Shown here piece by piece: positions 15,083 through 22,474 of a stretch of DNA of 25,541 nucleotides. The DNA comes from Nitrospira sp. (GTDB taxonomy: Bacteria > Nitrospirota > Nitrospiria > Nitrospirales > Nitrospiraceae). The notes below the pieces were generated by a model. That model searched no databases. It saw nothing but the letters and a program-made list of their open reading frames with translations, and had not been told where the DNA came from. Within the stretch, counting starts at the first letter, position 1; each line of letters starts with the position of its first letter. The stretch is from assembly GCA_015904045.1 (NCBI GenBank), contig JABMDG010000039.1, positions 20,692 to 46,232 of the forward strand, in the 5' to 3' direction. The position numbers and the translations under genes were made by a program.

Positions 15083-15394
15083 ATGCGACGATATGCGTGG
15101 CTCTTGTCCCTGGTCCTCTTACTGACCGCCTGCGGAGGCGGCAACCCGTACCTGGAAGCGTCACTCAAACCGGCCGAGCTGCAAGGAAAAGACAAGGCCT
15201 GGTTTGAAAAGAATTGGGGCACTCCAGACGGTAAATCGTCGCGCTTCTTCGGCGGTGAGACCTGGACTTACTATCGCATCGCCGGAGGGAAATCCGGCCC
15301 GCCGCTATTCAACTTCTCCCCAAATCAATGCCAAATCACACTGAAGTTCGACAAGGAAGACAAGCTGTCCGACTATAGTTATTCCGGCTGCTAA
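15083..15394 (+). CDS. Small lipoprotein, copy 1
   Basis: This is a 103-residue protein with a lipoprotein signal MRRYAWLLSLVLLLTAC, the lipobox LTAC giving lipidated Cys17, followed by GGGNPYLEASL. The mature ~86 residues include GKDKAWFEKNWGTPDGK, FFGGETWTYYRIAGG and CQITLKFDKEDKL. This pattern (W/G-x-P followed by a WxYY strand and a polar beta strand) recalls the BamE/SmpA-type fold of small envelope lipoproteins, but that is resemblance by eye only. GGGAG lies 8 nt before the ATG, and a strong promoter lies upstream. It is divergent from the transaldolase. A second copy begins at 25241 and is nearly identical in its mature part. Confidence 0.82.
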   Translation: MRRYAWLLSLVLLLTACGGGNPYLEASLKPAELQGKDKAWFEKNWGTPDGKSSRFFGGETWTYYRIAGGKSGPPLFNFSPNQCQITLKFDKEDKLSDYSYSGC

Positions 15395-15645
15395 CCGGCT
15401 TGTTGGTTCTGGAATGCGGCTGCACATTGCTTGCTGCAGAAACAATAGGTCTGGCCGCTGACCGTCTCAATCACCGCGTTTCGCCGTGGTACGAACGTAT
15501 GGCAAACCGGGTCTTCCACCATCTGGTCTTGATCCACATATGTCCCCCGACCCCCCACGTCCCTGTTCCTGAATCCTCGAATCACCAGCCGTAGCAAGAA
15601 GTACAGCACAGTGAGCAGCGAGATAATGAGTAGAAGCCTATACAT
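15391..15645 (-). CDS. Membrane-anchored cysteine-motif protein (YHS/PP0621-like)
   Basis: This is an 84-residue protein with an N-terminal membrane helix (about 3-22, RLLLIISLLTVLYFLLRLVI), a basic linker, then a short metal-site domain: DPVCHTFVPRRNAVIE followed by TYCFCSKQCAAAF. The pattern DPVC...YCFCSxxC resembles YHS/TRASH-type metal-binding modules and the PP0621 family. It is likely a small inner-membrane protein with a cytosolic metal site; ligand and partner are unknown. No strong ribosome site precedes ATG 15645, but a good promoter lies about 20 nt upstream. Its stop overlaps the convergent lipoprotein stop (CTAA, 15391-15394). Confidence 0.8.
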   Translation of the reverse strand: MYRLLLIISLLTVLYFLLRLVIRGFRNRDVGGRGTYVDQDQMVEDPVCHTFVPRRNAVIETVSGQTYCFCSKQCAAAFQNQQAG

Positions 15646-15671
15646 TGTGGATCATCATGTATATGGCCACA

Positions 15672-15700
15672 ATCCTATGGGAGGGGGTGAGACCTGTCAA
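15672..15700 (-). promoter_or_regulatory. Sigma-70 promoter of the small membrane cysteine protein
   Basis: The minus strand has TTGACA (15700-15695), 17 nt, TAGGAT (15677-15672). The start would be about 20 nt before ATG 15645. Its presence argues against the plus-strand frame opening at 15645 being coding. Confidence 0.6.
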
Positions 15701-15851
15701 GCGGACCGACCGTTTCTCTGTCATGGGAATACGTAACCCCACATACCCAAAGGGACCAGCGGCACTAGGCGAATACGGGAACACTTTCGCATGTCAATCC
15801 AGTACTTCAGGAGGATATTCTCTTCTTCGAGGAAATGATACAGTCCCGACC

Positions 15852-16004
15852 ATGAAGACATGTGATAAATGCCACGGCGCGATGTTACCGGAGAGGGCGG
15901 TGGATTTGGATGCTGGACTTGCGATCACCGTGTTCGCGTGTTTGAATTGTGGTCGCCGGAAAGCAGCAGACCAAGAACCTCGTCCCATCACGGCTCGACA
16001 TTGA
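15852..16004 (+). CDS. Small zinc-ribbon protein
   Basis: This is a 50-residue frame starting MKTCDKCHGAMLPERAVDLDAG with a second pair CLNCG, i.e. CxxC-x(n)-CxxC with about 25 residues between pairs, a typical treble-clef or zinc-ribbon spacing. The tail is polar (RRKAADQEPRPITARH). The frame is open further upstream to 15645, but that extension has no coding character and crosses a promoter of the opposite strand. Weak points: no ribosome site is well spaced (AGGAGG at 15809-15814 is about 37 nt away), and no neighbour supports a role. A six-codon mini-frame (ATG 15835) ends with ATGA overlapping this start. Confidence 0.5.
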   Translation: MKTCDKCHGAMLPERAVDLDAGLAITVFACLNCGRRKAADQEPRPITARH

Positions 16005-16200
16005 CCTGCTGGATAGCCAACCACAGCTGTTGATCTGCGAGAAGCGGAAAGCCGCTGCCAGATCCCACGCCACACTGTCCCGAACAGGAAGAGTCGGTCC
16101 GGTCACCGGATGCGGGTCTTGTCCAAAGAGGGATGAAGTTTCAGCAGCATCAGCAGGAGGCCTGAGGGGGAGCTGTTCACGCAGCAGCGACCGTAGATGG

Positions 16201-17004
16201 TTACCTTAGGCCTAAGACGTCCATCATGTCGTAGAGGCCGGGGGGCTGTCTGACGACCCACCGTGCCGCACGGAGGGCGCCACGGGCGAAGGTGTCGCGA
16301 CTGCTGGCCCGATGCGTCACTTCAATTCGCTCGCCCATCCCGCCGAACAGGATTGTGTGGTCGCCGACAATGTCGCCGGCGCGGATAGTCTGAATCCCGA
16401 TTTCTTTTTGCTTCCGCTCCCCGATCAACCCTTTGCGCGCATACACCCCGACTTGATTGAGGTCACGGTTCACCGCACGCGCGAGGACTTCGGCGATCTT
16501 GAGCGCTGTGCCGCTGGGGGCATCTTTCTTCAACCGGTGATGGGCTTCGATGACTTCGATGTCGTACTCATCCCCGAGCGTCTTGGCCATCTCACTGATG
16601 ACTTTGTAGATCAGATTCACGCCGACGCTCATGTTTGGGGAAAAGACGCAAGGCACGTGCTTCGCCAAAGATTTGAGCTCCTCCAGCTGCGCCCCTTCAA
16701 ACCCGGTCGTCCCGATCACCATGGCCCGTCGGTGCTGCACCACGGCGCGGAGATGTTCGAGTGTCGCGGCCGGCGACGAGAAGTCGATCACCACTTCGGC
16801 CCGATCGAGCAGGGCTGAGAGGTCATCGGTAATCGGCACGCCGGACCGGCCGCAGCCGGCCGTTTCGCCTGCATCCTCACCGAGCACGTGATGGCCCTTG
16901 CCCTCAACTGCGCCGGAGAGGGTCAGCGCCGTGGAATCACGGATCAGCGCCACCAATCGGCAGCCCATGCGTCCGGCGGCCCCTGCGACAATGACTTTGA
17001 TCAT
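16201..17004 (-). CDS. dapB: 4-hydroxy-tetrahydrodipicolinate reductase
   Basis: This 267-residue enzyme reduces the DapA product to tetrahydrodipicolinate with NAD(P)H, supplying the substrate of DapL. Visible features are the Rossmann motif VAGAAGRMG (about 5-13), DFSSPAATLEHL, GTTGF, FSPNMSVGVN, and the signature EAHHRLKKDAPSGTALKIAE with catalytic His and Lys, then TIRAGDIVGDHTILFGG. ATG 17004 is chosen because GGAG lies 9 nt upstream; for the in-frame ATG 17013 the same GGAG would abut the codon. It lies 30 bp after dapA on the same strand and is the last gene of the argH-lysA-dapA-dapB run. Confidence 0.93.
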   Translation of the reverse strand: MIKVIVAGAAGRMGCRLVALIRDSTALTLSGAVEGKGHHVLGEDAGETAGCGRSGVPITDDLSALLDRAEVVIDFSSPAATLEHLRAVVQHRRAMVIGTTGFEGAQLEELKSLAKHVPCVFSPNMSVGVNLIYKVISEMAKTLGDEYDIEVIEAHHRLKKDAPSGTALKIAEVLARAVNRDLNQVGVYARKGLIGERKQKEIGIQTIRAGDIVGDHTILFGGMGERIEVTHRASSRDTFARGALRAARWVVRQPPGLYDMMDVLGLR

Positions 17005-17034
17005 GGGATCCATCTCCGTGGCGTGCGTTCGGAA

Positions 17035-17907
17035 TCAGATCAAGCCGGCATCCTTCAAAGCGCGAGTTAATTTCTCGCGCGTATCCTGGGCCATCGGGCA
17101 GAGCGGCAAGCGCAATTCGGGGTCGATCTTACCCATCATCCCCAGCGCTTCTTTCACGGGAATCGGATTGGTTTCAAAAAACAGTGCTGCAAACAACGGC
17201 GACAGGTTGAAGTGAATTCGCCGAGCGTCGGCCACCCTTCCGTCGGCAAAGGCCTTCACGAGTGCAGCCATTTCGGCCGGCACGATGTTGGCGGTCACGG
17301 TAATGACGCCTTGGCCTCCGACTGCCATCATCGGCAGCGTCAAGGAGTCATCGCCGGCCAACACGGTCAGCCGGTCTCCGCACAGCTGAACGATATCCGA
17401 CGCTTGTTGCACCGAACCGCTGCCTTCTTTGACGCCGACGATGGTTGTAATCGCCGAGAGCCTGGCGATCGTCGCCGGCAGCATGTTGACACCGGTCCGC
17501 CCAGGAATGTTGTACAGCACCAGCGGCAGATCAACGGCCTCCGCCACCGCCTTGTAGTGACGGTAGAGCCCCTCCTGGGTGGGTTTGTTGTAGTAGGGCG
17601 TGATCAGCAACGCGCCGTCCGCTCCGGCCTGCTTCGCGTGCTTCGTAAGGGCAATGGCCTCCTCGGTACTGTTCGAACCGGTGCCGGCGATCACCGGCAC
17701 GCGCCGGTTTACCACCTCTACGGTCAGCTCAATGACCCGATTATGCTCGTCGTGGGACAGAGTGGCCGATTCGCCTGTGGTGCCGCAGGGGACGATGCCG
17801 TTTGTGCCTTTGGCGATCTGCCACTCGATGAGGTCCGCCAACGCCCGCTCGTCGACCTTCCCCTTCCGAAACGGCGTGACGATGGCGACCAATGAACCCG
17901 TGAACAT
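17035..17907 (-). CDS. dapA: 4-hydroxy-tetrahydrodipicolinate synthase
   Basis: This 290-residue class-I aldolase condenses pyruvate and aspartate semialdehyde, the committed step to DAP and lysine. Visible features are the start MFTGSLVAIVTPF, CGTTGESATLSHDEH (about 41-55), PYYNKPTQEGLYRHY (about 104-118), LYNIPGRTG with Tyr132 and Arg137, and the Schiff-base Lys160 in VGVKEGSG. GAGAGG lies 6 nt before ATG 17907. It is 10 bp downstream of lysA and 30 bp upstream of dapB. Length and motifs are fully typical. Confidence 0.95.
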   Translation of the reverse strand: MFTGSLVAIVTPFRKGKVDERALADLIEWQIAKGTNGIVPCGTTGESATLSHDEHNRVIELTVEVVNRRVPVIAGTGSNSTEEAIALTKHAKQAGADGALLITPYYNKPTQEGLYRHYKAVAEAVDLPLVLYNIPGRTGVNMLPATIARLSAITTIVGVKEGSGSVQQASDIVQLCGDRLTVLAGDDSLTLPMMAVGGQGVITVTANIVPAEMAALVKAFADGRVADARRIHFNLSPLFAALFFETNPIPVKEALGMMGKIDPELRLPLCPMAQDTREKLTRALKDAGLI

Positions 17908-17917
17908 ACGGCGCCTC

Positions 17918-19180
17918 TCAGTTCAAAAATGTCGGAATGGTTTCGCCCTTGATCAAGTCGTCGTAGGTTTCCCGTTGGCGAATCACGTGGATCTCTCCCC
18001 CTCTGATCAACACTTCGGGCACGCGGGGACGGGAATTGTAATTCGAGGACATCACGAACCCATACGCTCCCGCACTCATCACGGCCAGCAGCTCGCCAGG
18101 CTTCACCGCCGCCAGTGATCGATCTTTGGCCAAGAAATCGCCGGATTCGCACACCGGACCGACGATATCCATTTGCCGCTTGGCCCGGTGGCCCGCCTCT
18201 TCGTTGAGGGGGCGGATTTCGTGGTACGCGCCGTAGAGGCTGGGGCGGATCAAATCGTTCATGGCCGCGTCGACAATGACGAAATGCTTGGTTTCCCCGG
18301 CCTTCTCATACAGCGCCTTGGTCACGAGAATACCGGCGTTCCCGACGATCACACGGCCCGGCTCCATCACCAGCGTCAAGCCCAAATCTTTGACGAGCGG
18401 CGAAATCGCGTCGGCCAGATCCTGGGGTAAGGGCGGCTTCTCCTCGGAATAGGTGATGCCGAGCCCGCCACCGATGTTCAGGTAGCGGATGTGAATACCG
18501 AGGCCCTTCAGCGTATCGATGAGCACCACGACCTTCTTCAGCGAATCGACGAACGGGGTCACCTCCGTCAGTTGTGAGCCGATGTGGGCATGGACACCGA
18601 CAACATCGGTGTGGCCCAGCGAGGACGCCATTTTGTATTCTTCCAGCGCGCGATCCGCTGCGATACCGAACTTGCTCTTCTTCATTCCTGTCGAGATGTA
18701 GGGGTGCGTTTTGGGGTCTACGTCCGGGTTGATCCGCAAGGCGATCCGGGCTTTTTTGCCGACCGAGGCTGCCACTTCGTTGATTGCATGAATCTCCGCG
18801 GGCGATTCGACGTTGAACATGAGAATGTCGGCCTTCAGCGCATCACGGATTTCCTCGGGTGATTTGCCGACGCCGGCGAACACGATCTTCGAAGCCGGTA
18901 CGCCGGCTTTCAGGGCTCGGAACAGCTCGCCGCCCGAGACGATATCCGCGCCACTGCCTTCCTTCGCCATCAGACGCAAGACGGCCAGATTGGAATTGGC
19001 CTTCATCGCAAAGGCGATCACGTGGGGAATATTCTTGAAGGCGCTGTCGTACGCCCGGAAATGGCGGAGGAGCGTCGCATGGCTGTACACGTAACAGGGC
19101 GTGCCGACCTCTTTCGCGATCCGGCTCACCGGCACATCTTCACAATACAATTCGCCGTGGCGATATTCAAAATAGTTCAT
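17918..19180 (-). CDS. lysA: Diaminopimelate decarboxylase
   Basis: This 420-residue fold-type-III PLP enzyme decarboxylates meso-DAP to lysine. Visible features are AFAMKANSN with PLP-binding Lys60, GADIVSGGELFRAL, SKFGI, HAHIGSQLTE, LNIGGGLGI, EPGRVIVGNAG, and VCESGDFLA (the catalytic cysteine motif), then SAGAYGFVMSSNYNSRP at the end. ATG 19180 has GAGG 8 nt upstream; the alternative is TTG 19198, six codons earlier, with no better site. It sits 60 bp after the LptM-like lipoprotein gene, an order also seen in other bacteria where a small lipoprotein precedes lysA. Confidence 0.95.
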   Translation of the reverse strand: MNYFEYRHGELYCEDVPVSRIAKEVGTPCYVYSHATLLRHFRAYDSAFKNIPHVIAFAMKANSNLAVLRLMAKEGSGADIVSGGELFRALKAGVPASKIVFAGVGKSPEEIRDALKADILMFNVESPAEIHAINEVAASVGKKARIALRINPDVDPKTHPYISTGMKKSKFGIAADRALEEYKMASSLGHTDVVGVHAHIGSQLTEVTPFVDSLKKVVVLIDTLKGLGIHIRYLNIGGGLGITYSEEKPPLPQDLADAISPLVKDLGLTLVMEPGRVIVGNAGILVTKALYEKAGETKHFVIVDAAMNDLIRPSLYGAYHEIRPLNEEAGHRAKRQMDIVGPVCESGDFLAKDRSLAAVKPGELLAVMSAGAYGFVMSSNYNSRPRVPEVLIRGGEIHVIRQRETYDDLIKGETIPTFLN

Positions 19181-19240
19181 GGCATCAACCTCGCTCAATC
19201 ACCAATTGCGTAGCCGGCTGCCGACGACGGGCAGCGGGTA

Positions 19241-19477
19241 CTATCTCGTGCCGACAGGCCGCAACGGGGGCAAGTTTTCATCCTGCCCCAACAGGGCGGG
19301 ATCCTGTTCTTCAGCCTCAACAGACGTGTCGTGCTGGTTCGCCTCGCGGGCTGCATGTTCTTTCTTCTGTTGTTCGATTGTCGGCGCAAGACCGATGGTC
19401 TCGGGCGCGACCGGACCTCCTACCACGCCGCATGCGCTCAACAGTCCTGTCGCGGCGATGAGTGCGAGGCCTCTCAT
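19241..19477 (-). CDS. Small LptM/YifL-like lipoprotein
   Basis: This is a 78-residue protein: signal MRGLALIAATGLLSAC with lipobox LSAC (Cys16), then GVVGGPVAPETIGLAPTIEQQ and an acidic, probably disordered tail ending PPLRPVGTR. The start of the mature part recalls LptM (YifL), CGxKGPLxxP, the small lipoprotein that helps mature the LptD-LptE lipopolysaccharide translocon, and LptM is characteristically encoded beside lysA and dapF. Here it lies between argH and lysA, so position supports the match; sequence support is limited to a few residues. ATG 19477 overlaps the argH stop (ATGA). A longer frame from 19612 only reads through argH sequence. Confidence 0.7.
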   Translation of the reverse strand: MRGLALIAATGLLSACGVVGGPVAPETIGLAPTIEQQKKEHAAREANQHDTSVEAEEQDPALLGQDENLPPLRPVGTR

Positions 19478-20886
19478 CGAAGCGACCGGTCCAGTGCGTT
19501 GATCCGTTGCTCCACTTGGCGCCGCGCCGTCCCCCCGATCTGCCGTTTGCGGTCGATTGCCGCCGAAACGGTCAATCGGGCGAAGACTCCCTTCTCGATC
19601 CGATCGGAACACGATCGCAGCTCTTCCAATGAGAAGTCCGTCAACTCACGCCCTTGATCCAGCGCCGTCCGCACGATTCGCCCGGTGATACCGTGGGCGT
19701 CACGAAACGGCACGCCCCGTTCCACCAAATAGTCGGCCAATTCAGTGGCGAGCAGCCCCCCGCTCTGCACTGCGCGGTTGAGCACGTCGCGGTTGACCGT
19801 GAGTCGCCGCATTAATTCCGTCATGACGCCCAGGGATGTTGTCACCGTGTCGAGCGCATCGAACAGCGCCGGCTTATCTTCCTGCAAGTCTCGATTGTAA
19901 CTCAAGGGGAGGGCTTTCAGTGTCGTCAGCAAACCGATCAAATGTCCGTAGACCCGCCCGGTCTTGCCGCGGACCAATTCGGGCACATCGGGATTCTTTT
20001 TTTGCGGCATCATGCTGCTGCCGGTGCAAAAGGCGTCGGGCAGATCAACAAACTGGAATTCCTGCGAGGCCCAGACGATCAATTCTTCACTGAGCCGGGA
20101 CAGATGCATCATGATGAGCGACAGGGCCGAGGCTGTTTCCACTACAAAGTCGCGGTCGGACACGGCATCCATGCTGTTGGTCGTCACGGCGGGAAATCCC
20201 AGCAGTCTTGCCGTATACCGCCGATCCACCGGGTAGTTCGTGCCGGCCAGGGCCCCTGATCCCAGCGGCATGACGTTGAGCCTGGTTCGGGTATCGCGGA
20301 GCCGTCCCTTGTCCCGCTCGAGCATCTCCACATAGGCGAGGAGATGATGGGCGAACAGGACGGGCTGGGCGCGCTGCAAGTGGGTGTAGCCGGGCATGGC
20401 AATCGTCAGATTGTCCTTCGCCTGGGCCAGCAGCACCCGTTCCAGTTCCGTGCATTGCTCGGTCAACCGGTCGAGCTGGTCGCGGAGATAGAGCCGGATG
20501 TCCAGCGCAACCTGGTCGTTTCGGCTACGCCCTGTGTGGAGCTTGCCGCCCAACGGTCCGATCAGTTCCGTCAACCGCCGCTCGATTGCCATGTGAATGT
20601 CTTCATCTTGGGGCTTAAATTTGAACCGTCCCTGGTCCAGCTCCGTCTTGACCAAGTCGAGTCCGCGCACGAGGATACGTGTCTCGCCGGGCGACAGCAC
20701 ACGCGCTTTCTCGAGTGTTTTGCAATGCGCAATGCTGCCTTGGATGTCATGCGCGTAGAGCCGCCGGTCAACGGCCACCGAGACGGTGAACGCTTCGACA
20801 AGCCGGTTCGTGTTCTCACGAAATCGGCCTCCCCAGGCCTTGCCGGCCTGGGCTGTTGACCGGGTATTCCGTTGCGCGCGTGCCAT
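19474..20886 (-). CDS. argH: Argininosuccinate lyase
   Basis: This 470-residue enzyme of the fumarase/aspartase superfamily splits argininosuccinate into arginine and fumarate. Visible features are AWGGRF near 17-22, LHTGRSRNDQVALD (116-129), YTHLQRAQP with catalytic His169, and the mobile signature loop GSSMMPQKKNPD (289-300) with catalytic Ser. ATG 20886 overlaps the argG stop by one base (TGATG), so its translation is normally coupled to argG. The upstream argG is cut at about 21173, which may also remove the native promoter. The stop overlaps the lipoprotein start by 4 nt. The gene itself appears intact. Confidence 0.95.
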   Translation of the reverse strand: MARAQRNTRSTAQAGKAWGGRFRENTNRLVEAFTVSVAVDRRLYAHDIQGSIAHCKTLEKARVLSPGETRILVRGLDLVKTELDQGRFKFKPQDEDIHMAIERRLTELIGPLGGKLHTGRSRNDQVALDIRLYLRDQLDRLTEQCTELERVLLAQAKDNLTIAMPGYTHLQRAQPVLFAHHLLAYVEMLERDKGRLRDTRTRLNVMPLGSGALAGTNYPVDRRYTARLLGFPAVTTNSMDAVSDRDFVVETASALSLIMMHLSRLSEELIVWASQEFQFVDLPDAFCTGSSMMPQKKNPDVPELVRGKTGRVYGHLIGLLTTLKALPLSYNRDLQEDKPALFDALDTVTTSLGVMTELMRRLTVNRDVLNRAVQSGGLLATELADYLVERGVPFRDAHGITGRIVRTALDQGRELTDFSLEELRSCSDRIEKGVFARLTVSAAIDRKRQIGGTARRQVEQRINALDRSLR

Positions 20887-21173
20887 CAGGACGAGGCCTT
20901 CCGCCGCTGGGCTCTGATTTTCAATCGCAATCCGTTCAGGCGGATGAACCCTTCGGCGTCCTTCTGGTTGTAGACTTCGTCTTCTTCAAACGTGGCAATG
21001 TCCAGGCGATAGAGCGACTGCTTCGACTTGCGGCCGGCCAAGGTGCAACTGCCTTTATACAGCTTCACGCGGGCCGTGCCGCTCACGTCTTTCTGCGCGG
21101 CATCAATCGCGGCCTGCACCATCTCGCGTTCGGGGCTGAACCAGTAGCCGTTGTAGACGAGGCCGTCGGCCCA
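20886..21173 (-). pseudogene. argG: Argininosuccinate synthase, 3' fragment only
   Basis: Ninety-five codons in the frame ending at 20886 read as the ArgG C-terminus: [19 protein letters not shown], then [20 protein letters not shown] and [25 protein letters not shown]. About 300 upstream residues, including the ATP-binding and citrulline/aspartate sites, are missing; upstream of ~21173 the DNA is instead the 3' end of a glycerate kinase. No stop or frameshift has built up in the fragment and the TGATG junction to argH is intact, so the break appears recent or artefactual. An in-frame ATG at 21122 could be translated as 78 residues, but that would be a non-functional tail. Confidence 0.85.
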
Positions 21174-22459
21174 GTGTAGATGTGGGATCCCAGGGTCTTG
21201 AGGGCTGAGTAGGTGTCATGACGCCGGAGTACCGAGTGAAGATCGACGCCACGTTGTTTAGCTTGTGCCAGGGTTGTGCCGGAGACCACTGCGCCGGCCA
21301 CCTCAGTCGGGCCATCGGTGCCGTCTGTCCCGACCGCCGCCAGCCAGGCATTCGGAATCCCCTCAAGATCCAACGCGGCTGCGGCGGCAAACTCCTGCGC
21401 CCGCCCGCCCTTTCCTCGTCCCGTCATCGTGACGGTCGGCTCACCTCCGGCAATGATGCAGACCGGGCGCATCGATTTCTTTCTTCCCGTGATATAGGGT
21501 TTGGCAAGGTGTGTAAACCGGTGTGCCGCTTCTTGCGCCTCTCCCACCAACGCAGGACGCGAGAGAATAGTCCGAAGACCTGCTGATTGAGCGGCGCGAA
21601 CAACAGCGCGGAGCATGCCGCTGTTATTGCCCACGATATGATGCTGCACGCGGAGTAGTCTTGGCGAGCCGGCTTTCAGTGTCTCCGATGCGCGCCCGTG
21701 CCTCCCTGCCAGCAGATGGCGGCGTATAGCCTCGGGAGCGGTCGACCATAGTCCATGCCGGCGCAAGACGCCGATCGCGTCAGCGAATGTTGTCGAATCG
21801 GGTGCCGTAGGACCGGAACCGATTGTGCCGAGGTCATCGCCGATGACATCCGAAAGAATGAGCGTGACGATCGTTGCGTGTGTGGAAGCGGCGAGGCCGC
21901 CGCCCTTTAGCAAGGAGAGATGTTTTCTAACCGCATTCAGCTCCTGGATGGTTGCGCCGCCTCGGAGGAGCAGTCGCGTCGTTCGTTGCGTATCGGCCAG
22001 AGTTACACCAGGCACCGGGGCAGGTAACAGGCTCGATGCGCCTCCTGATAACAGCACGAACAGGAGATCGCGAGGAGTGAAGTCTTGGATTAATGTTCGA
22101 AGCCGTTGAGCAGCCAAGAGCCCTGCATGGTCAGGAATCGGGTGGGCGGCTTCGACAATCGTGATCTGTTCGGTGGGCACGCTATGGCCTGTTTTGACGA
22201 CGATGAACCCTCCTTCCAGCCGTGATCCCAGAACATGCTCGAGTGCTTGGGCCATCCGTGCCGAAGCTTTGCCGGCGCCGACCGCGAATACTCGCGTGAA
22301 ACGAGAGAGGTCGTGAGTTTTTCGGCCTACCCGTACAGATTGCCCTGTGTAAGAAACGGACTGGAGAATCGCGTGGTAAGGATCAGCCGCATGGAGTCCT
22401 GCAGCGATCAGCTTCCGGAGAAGCGATCGCGCAGGGGAGCCGGGTAAGCGTATCGGCAT
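21083..22459 (-). CDS. Glycerate 2-kinase (MOFRL family), copy 2, C-terminus replaced
   Basis: This 458-codon frame shares the family motifs of copy 1: [84 protein letters not shown]. By eye it is only about two-thirds identical to copy 1. After TGPT (21164) the native ending TNVNDLYLLLL is missing; the frame runs 27 residues ([15 protein letters not shown]...) through argG DNA in the wrong frame before stopping. The lost GTNVNDL motif is conserved in the family, so activity is doubtful if this arrangement is real. The gene follows lytic transglycosylase copy 2 by 15 bp, as in copy 1. Confidence 0.82.
   Translation of the reverse strand: MPIRLPGSPARSLLRKLIAAGLHAADPYHAILQSVSYTGQSVRVGRKTHDLSRFTRVFAVGAGKASARMAQALEHVLGSRLEGGFIVVKTGHSVPTEQITIVEAAHPIPDHAGLLAAQRLRTLIQDFTPRDLLFVLLSGGASSLLPAPVPGVTLADTQRTTRLLLRGGATIQELNAVRKHLSLLKGGGLAASTHATIVTLILSDVIGDDLGTIGSGPTAPDSTTFADAIGVLRRHGLWSTAPEAIRRHLLAGRHGRASETLKAGSPRLLRVQHHIVGNNSGMLRAVVRAAQSAGLRTILSRPALVGEAQEAAHRFTHLAKPYITGRKKSMRPVCIIAGGEPTVTMTGRGKGGRAQEFAAAAALDLEGIPNAWLAAVGTDGTDGPTEVAGAVVSGTTLAQAKQRGVDLHSVLRRHDTYSALKTLGSHIYTGPTASSTTATGSAPNARWCRPRLMPRRKT
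21163..21173. other. Breakpoint joining argG to glycerate kinase copy 2
   Basis: To the right, minus-strand codons HIYTGPT belong to glycerate kinase; to the left, [11 protein letters not shown] belongs to ArgG in another frame. The shared bases are about 10 (CCGTCGGCCC, 21163-21172), which fit both TGPTG of the kinase and ADG of ArgG. Short shared sequence at the join is compatible with end-joining, a microhomology-mediated event, or an assembly join. Confidence 0.75.
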
Positions 22460-22474
22460 AATGAGGAACGAGTG

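Larger units (their letters stand above)
11067..15394. repeat. Duplicated five-gene block, copy 1
   Basis: The glycerate kinase (except its extreme C-terminus), lytic transglycosylase, uracil-DNA glycosylase, transaldolase and lipoprotein genes lie in the same order and orientation as at 21163-25541, with an offset growing from about 10,096 to 10,158 bp. Promoters and the LT/glycosylase spacer are conserved too. Here the flanks are the dikinase gene on the left and the small cysteine protein and dapB on the right. Confidence 0.93.

Noticed and set aside
15645..15851. Long N-terminal part of a 119-residue plus-strand protein
   Set aside because: The segment lacks coding character and contains a strong promoter for the opposite strand; only the last 50 residues look like a real protein.
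17212..17895. 227-codon plus-strand frame opposite dapA
   Set aside because: Antisense shadow of an unmistakable dapA with a good ribosome site; composition is G/H/R/D biased and lacks motifs.
20886..21122. Independent 78-residue gene upstream of argH
   Set aside because: Its sequence is the ArgG C-terminus and the frame continues with ArgG residues upstream of its ATG to the breakpoint; it is a fragment, not a gene.
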